Below, piece by piece: positions 61,338 through 64,000 of a DNA stretch of 64,000 nt. Every line of letters starts with the position of its first letter. Position 1 is the first letter of the stretch. Below the pieces are notes generated by a model, which did no database searches, was not told the origin of the DNA, and saw only the letters and a program-made list of their open reading frames with translations. Source of the stretch: Icerya purchasi (taxonomy: Eukaryota; Arthropoda; Insecta; Hemiptera; Monophlebidae); assembly GCA_039619475.1 (NCBI GenBank), contig CM077116.1, positions 277,775,258 through 277,839,257 on the forward strand, given 5' to 3'. The position numbers were made by a program, and so were the translations under genes.

Positions 61338-61645
61338 TAGTGATGTGCGTCGAAATGTTTTTACAATCGAAATAATCAACAATCGTCAAAAAAAAACAAC
61401 AATCAAATGATTTTCATTCGAATGATTTGATTCGAATGATTTTAATTTGAATGATTTTAATTCAAATGATTTTGATTCGAATGATTTTGATTCGAATGAT
61501 TTTAATTCGAATGATTGTTGTGAATACAAATGAATTATTCGAATGAAATAACATTTCGAATGTAACTGTGGAACAATCGAATGTATTCGAAGTTATCGAA
61601 CAATCGAATAATTCGAATGAATCATTTCGAAGTTGCCCATCACTA
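61338..61645 (-). mobile_element. hAT-like MITE 2 (right arm)
   Basis: Inverted partner of 29599-29906, of equal length. Confidence 0.7.
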
Positions 61646-61928
61646 GTCAGTGCGCTTTTGTAACGATCGGAGAATAAGGAAAAATTTTTGGAACCGTAGA
61701 AAATGAGAAATATACTTAGACTAATTTTATAATACTTACGGACGGAAAAATAATCGTAAGTGAGAAAAAATAATAAATATACTTGCACTAATTCTATGAT
61801 ACTTAGGCTTTGAAAAATTATTATGAATGATAGGGAAACTATCGAGAGCAGAGTGTGCACGGGATCTAATGGTTCGCTTTCGTGGTGGCTAACACTATGG
61901 TAGATATAAGCGTGTGATCTGTCAGTGC

Positions 61929-62302
61929 TAGTGATGTGCGATTTCGAAATGTTTTTACAATCGAAACAATCAACAATCGTCAAAAAAAAAAAAAAAAAAA
62001 ACAAAAAAACAATCGAATGATTTTGATTCAAATGATTTTAATTTGAATGATTTTGATTCGAATGATTTTGATTCGAATGATTTTAATTCGAATGATTTTG
62101 ATTCGAATGATTTTTGATTCGAATGATTTTAATTCGAATGATTTTGATTCGAATGATTTTAATTCGAATGACTGATGTGAATACGAATGAATTATACGAA
62201 TGAAATAACATTTCGAATGCAACTGTGGAACAATCGAATGCATTCGAAGTTATCGAACAATCGAATAATTCGAATGAAACATTTCGAAGTTTCCCATCAC
62301 TA
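61929..62302 (-). mobile_element. hAT-like MITE 1 (right arm)
   Basis: Inverted partner of 28942-29315, with the same number of 15-bp units. Even this slippage-prone array has the same length in both arms. Confidence 0.75.
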
Positions 62303-62593
62303 GTCAGTACGCTTTTGTAACGATCGGAGAATAAAGAAAAAATTTTTGGAACCGTAGAAAATGAGAAATATACTTAGAGCGTTAGTGTGTACATGTAGGG
62401 CGTGGTTCCATAATAATGTATCGACTGGAATAGAAATTATAAGAATATTAAGATCCTGTTTCAACGGTTTTGAAAGTGTTTGCATGCAACGTCACATATA
62501 GTGATGGTTGAAGCGAATGTGTTGAAATAAAAAAATAAAAAAAATCTTAGGCTAATTTTATAATAATTACGCCCTGAAAAATAAAAAAATACG

Positions 62594-63219
62594 TACGAAT
62601 GGAAAAAGAGGAAGAAGGGGGGTTTAGGTTAGTTTCTGGCTTTAAATATTATACTTTGGTTAAATTCGGAATTTTTATACTTACACGTAGAATTTTGAAA
62701 AATCGCGGTATCGCGAACGATCGACAAGTGAGCGGGAACGGCGCGTGCGCCTTCTAAGTATGCTAGGAGGGCGAGCGGGGCTTAGGTTACTTTCCTGCTT
62801 TAAATATTATATTGAGGTTAATTTTTAAACGTATCGAATTATCGGAAATGCGGGGGAACGGCGCGTGCGCTTTAGAGATATGCCAGGAGGGCGAGCAGGG
62901 GTTTGGTTAGTTTTCAGCTTTAAATATTATATTGAGGTTAATTTTTAAACGTATCGAATTATCGGAAATGCGGAGGAACGGCGCGTGCGCGGGAACGGCG
63001 CGTGCGCTTTAGAGATATGCCAGGAGGGCGAGCAGGGGTTTGGTTAGTTTTCAGCTTTAAATATTACACTTGGGTTAATTTCGGAATTTTTATACTTACA
63101 CGTAGAATTTTGAAAAATCGCGGTATCGCTGTGGGCGGGAGGGAAGAGTGGGGACTTGGGTTAGTTTCGGGCTTTAAACATTATACTTGGGTTAATTTAT
63201 AATCGGTTCGGTTTATCGG
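62594..63219 (-). repeat. Subterminal tandem repeat (right arm)
   Basis: Inverted partner of 28025-28650, with the same unit order and GCGCACGCGCC islands. Confidence 0.8.
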
Positions 63220-63393
63220 AAACGAGCGGGACCTGTAGGGTGAAATTTGGAGGAAATTTGCAAAAAATTTGGAAAAATTTGAGGAAAATTGGGGAAAATT
63301 GGGGGAAATCGGGGGAAACTTGGGTGAATTTTCAGCGTCGGAATAAAAAATTGGGTGAATTTTTGCCTCCCGAATAAAATACTTAGGTGACTT

Positions 63394-63460
63394 TTCGCCT
63401 CCGGGACAGGAATTGGGGTTGTGACGTCAGACTTCCTAGAGTCGCCATTTATTCACTACT
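63394..63460 (-). repeat. Right terminus of the element
   Basis: Exact reverse complement of 27784-27850, ending CACTACT at 63460, where similarity to the left side stops. Confidence 0.85.
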
Positions 63461-63466
63461 GTAAAG
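63461..63466. repeat. Right 6-bp target site duplication (GTAAAG)
   Basis: Identical to 27778-27783. Bases beyond it differ from those left of the left copy, which fixes the duplication at six bases. Confidence 0.85.
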
Positions 63467-64000
63467 TAAAAATGTAAAGGCTTTTGGTACAGTTGAAAAG
63501 AACTTGGTATCTCTCTTTGCATTTAATAGTCGTCAAAACTAAAGTAGAATTGAAGGAATTAATTAAAACCTTTTATCGAATTGTTCTTCATTTTTGAGGT
63601 ACATAGACGAATCAAAAAACCACGATTATTCCAACAGACATGTTCCACCTGTGTGTATATTTGTCGGAGGAATAGAATACATGACTTTGCTGTAATTACT
63701 TTAAAAAAAAAAAAAAAAAGACACTTAATCACTGACTTAATTCTATTTTTCATTTCGTTTTTTATATATATATATATATAACGAACATACCTTGATTTTT
63801 ACATAATATGTTGTTTTTTTTTTTCTTTTTTAATTTACAGCTGAATGACAGTCCATTTTAAACGAAATTGTTGTTTTTCCCGAAATGTGTATATATACGA
63901 GTGCGCTGCTTGAATTTCGGGTAGCTGGAGGGAGGAGGATGTAATTACAAAAATACAATTTCATTTGTTTTCATATCGGTTTGCTGCCCGATGAAATAAA
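63467..64000. other. Host DNA right of the element
   Basis: No gene recognised. It has an A run at about 63703-63719, a TA run near 63764-63780, and a pyrimidine tract ending TTTACAG at 63840 that resembles a splice acceptor. The sequence after it is not long enough to judge. Confidence 0.5.

Larger units (their letters stand above)
27784..63460. mobile_element. Palindromic Maverick/Polinton-like element (as assembled)
   Basis: The termini are exact inverted copies starting AGTAGTGAATAAATGGCG and are flanked by identical GTAAAG. The whole interior is arranged as inverted arms around a 663-bp spacer. Seen directly: 6-bp target duplication, AG...CT ends, arms of about 9.9 kb, and a relic of a protein-primed-type DNA polymerase B. 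Known of Mavericks/Polintons: 15-20 kb, 6-bp duplications, AG termini, pPolB and a retroviral-type integrase. Not seen: integrase, protease, packaging ATPase, capsid genes. Hence a non-autonomous derivative is the best reading. In the assembly it spans 35,677 bp, but 15,162 of these are a probable contig-overlap duplication including the gap, leaving about 20,515 bp. Confidence 0.75.
53595..63460 (-). repeat. Right arm of the palindrome (complete in contig 2)
   Basis: The only uninterrupted copy of the right arm, 9,866 bp, running from the spacer to the right terminus. Its outer 3,976 bp (59485-63460) have no counterpart on the right side of contig 1 and match only the outer left arm in inverse. 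Confidence 0.9.

Noticed and set aside
27784..63460. True tandem array of two palindromes
   Set aside because: Possible in principle, but exact contig-edge coincidence with the repeat borders, the 100-N placeholder and shared arm-specific indels make an unmerged overlap much more likely.

Overview
The window looks like AT-rich nuclear DNA of an insect, probably a hymenopteran. That is an inference from the decayed mariner and non-LTR elements, the many A/T and TA tracts, and protein families known mainly from arthropod genomes. No complete host protein-coding gene is recognisable.

Positions 1-27777 are gene-poor host DNA. They hold a decayed mariner-superfamily transposase (about 1055-1840), the 3' end of a non-LTR retrotransposon with an RNase H domain (about 6470-7440), a 1.3-kb mariner element with both terminal inverted repeats but a broken transposase (8730-10040), a second non-LTR 3' tail of the same kind (about 14900-15630), a tRNA-like SINE candidate (about 15985-16210), a 300-bp inverted-repeat element (20054-20354) and a non-LTR reverse transcriptase relic (about 26220-26985).

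Positions 27784-63460 are the notable part: one large mobile element inside a perfect 6-bp target duplication (GTAAAG, 27778-27783 and 63461-63466), with termini 5'-AG...CT-3'. The 6-bp duplication and AG termini are the Maverick/Polinton signature, and a decayed family-B DNA polymerase exonuclease motif sits in the centre. The element is a giant palindrome: a left arm of 9,986 bp, an asymmetric 663-bp spacer, and an inverted right arm of 9,866 bp. Each arm carries, from outside inward, subterminal tandem repeats, nested hAT-like MITEs, gene A (339 aa, reading inward), a small hydrophobic ORF, another MITE, gene B (282 aa, a paralogue of A, reading outward) and a broken DUF8207-like gene (reading outward).

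As assembled, the element shows four arms, not two. A run of exactly 100 N (44323-44422) separates two contigs that repeat each other at a constant offset of 15,162: 29261-44322 equals 44423-59484, including arm-specific indels. The simplest reading is a false duplication: two overlapping contigs placed end to end. The real element would then be about 20.5 kb, an ordinary Maverick length.

No integrase, protease, packaging ATPase or capsid gene is visible, so the element was probably mobilised by a relative. Genes A and B keep intact main frames in every complete copy, have putative zinc-binding clusters and resemble RNase H-fold (DEDD) exonucleases that have lost catalytic acids. The 534 bases right of the element are unremarkable host DNA.
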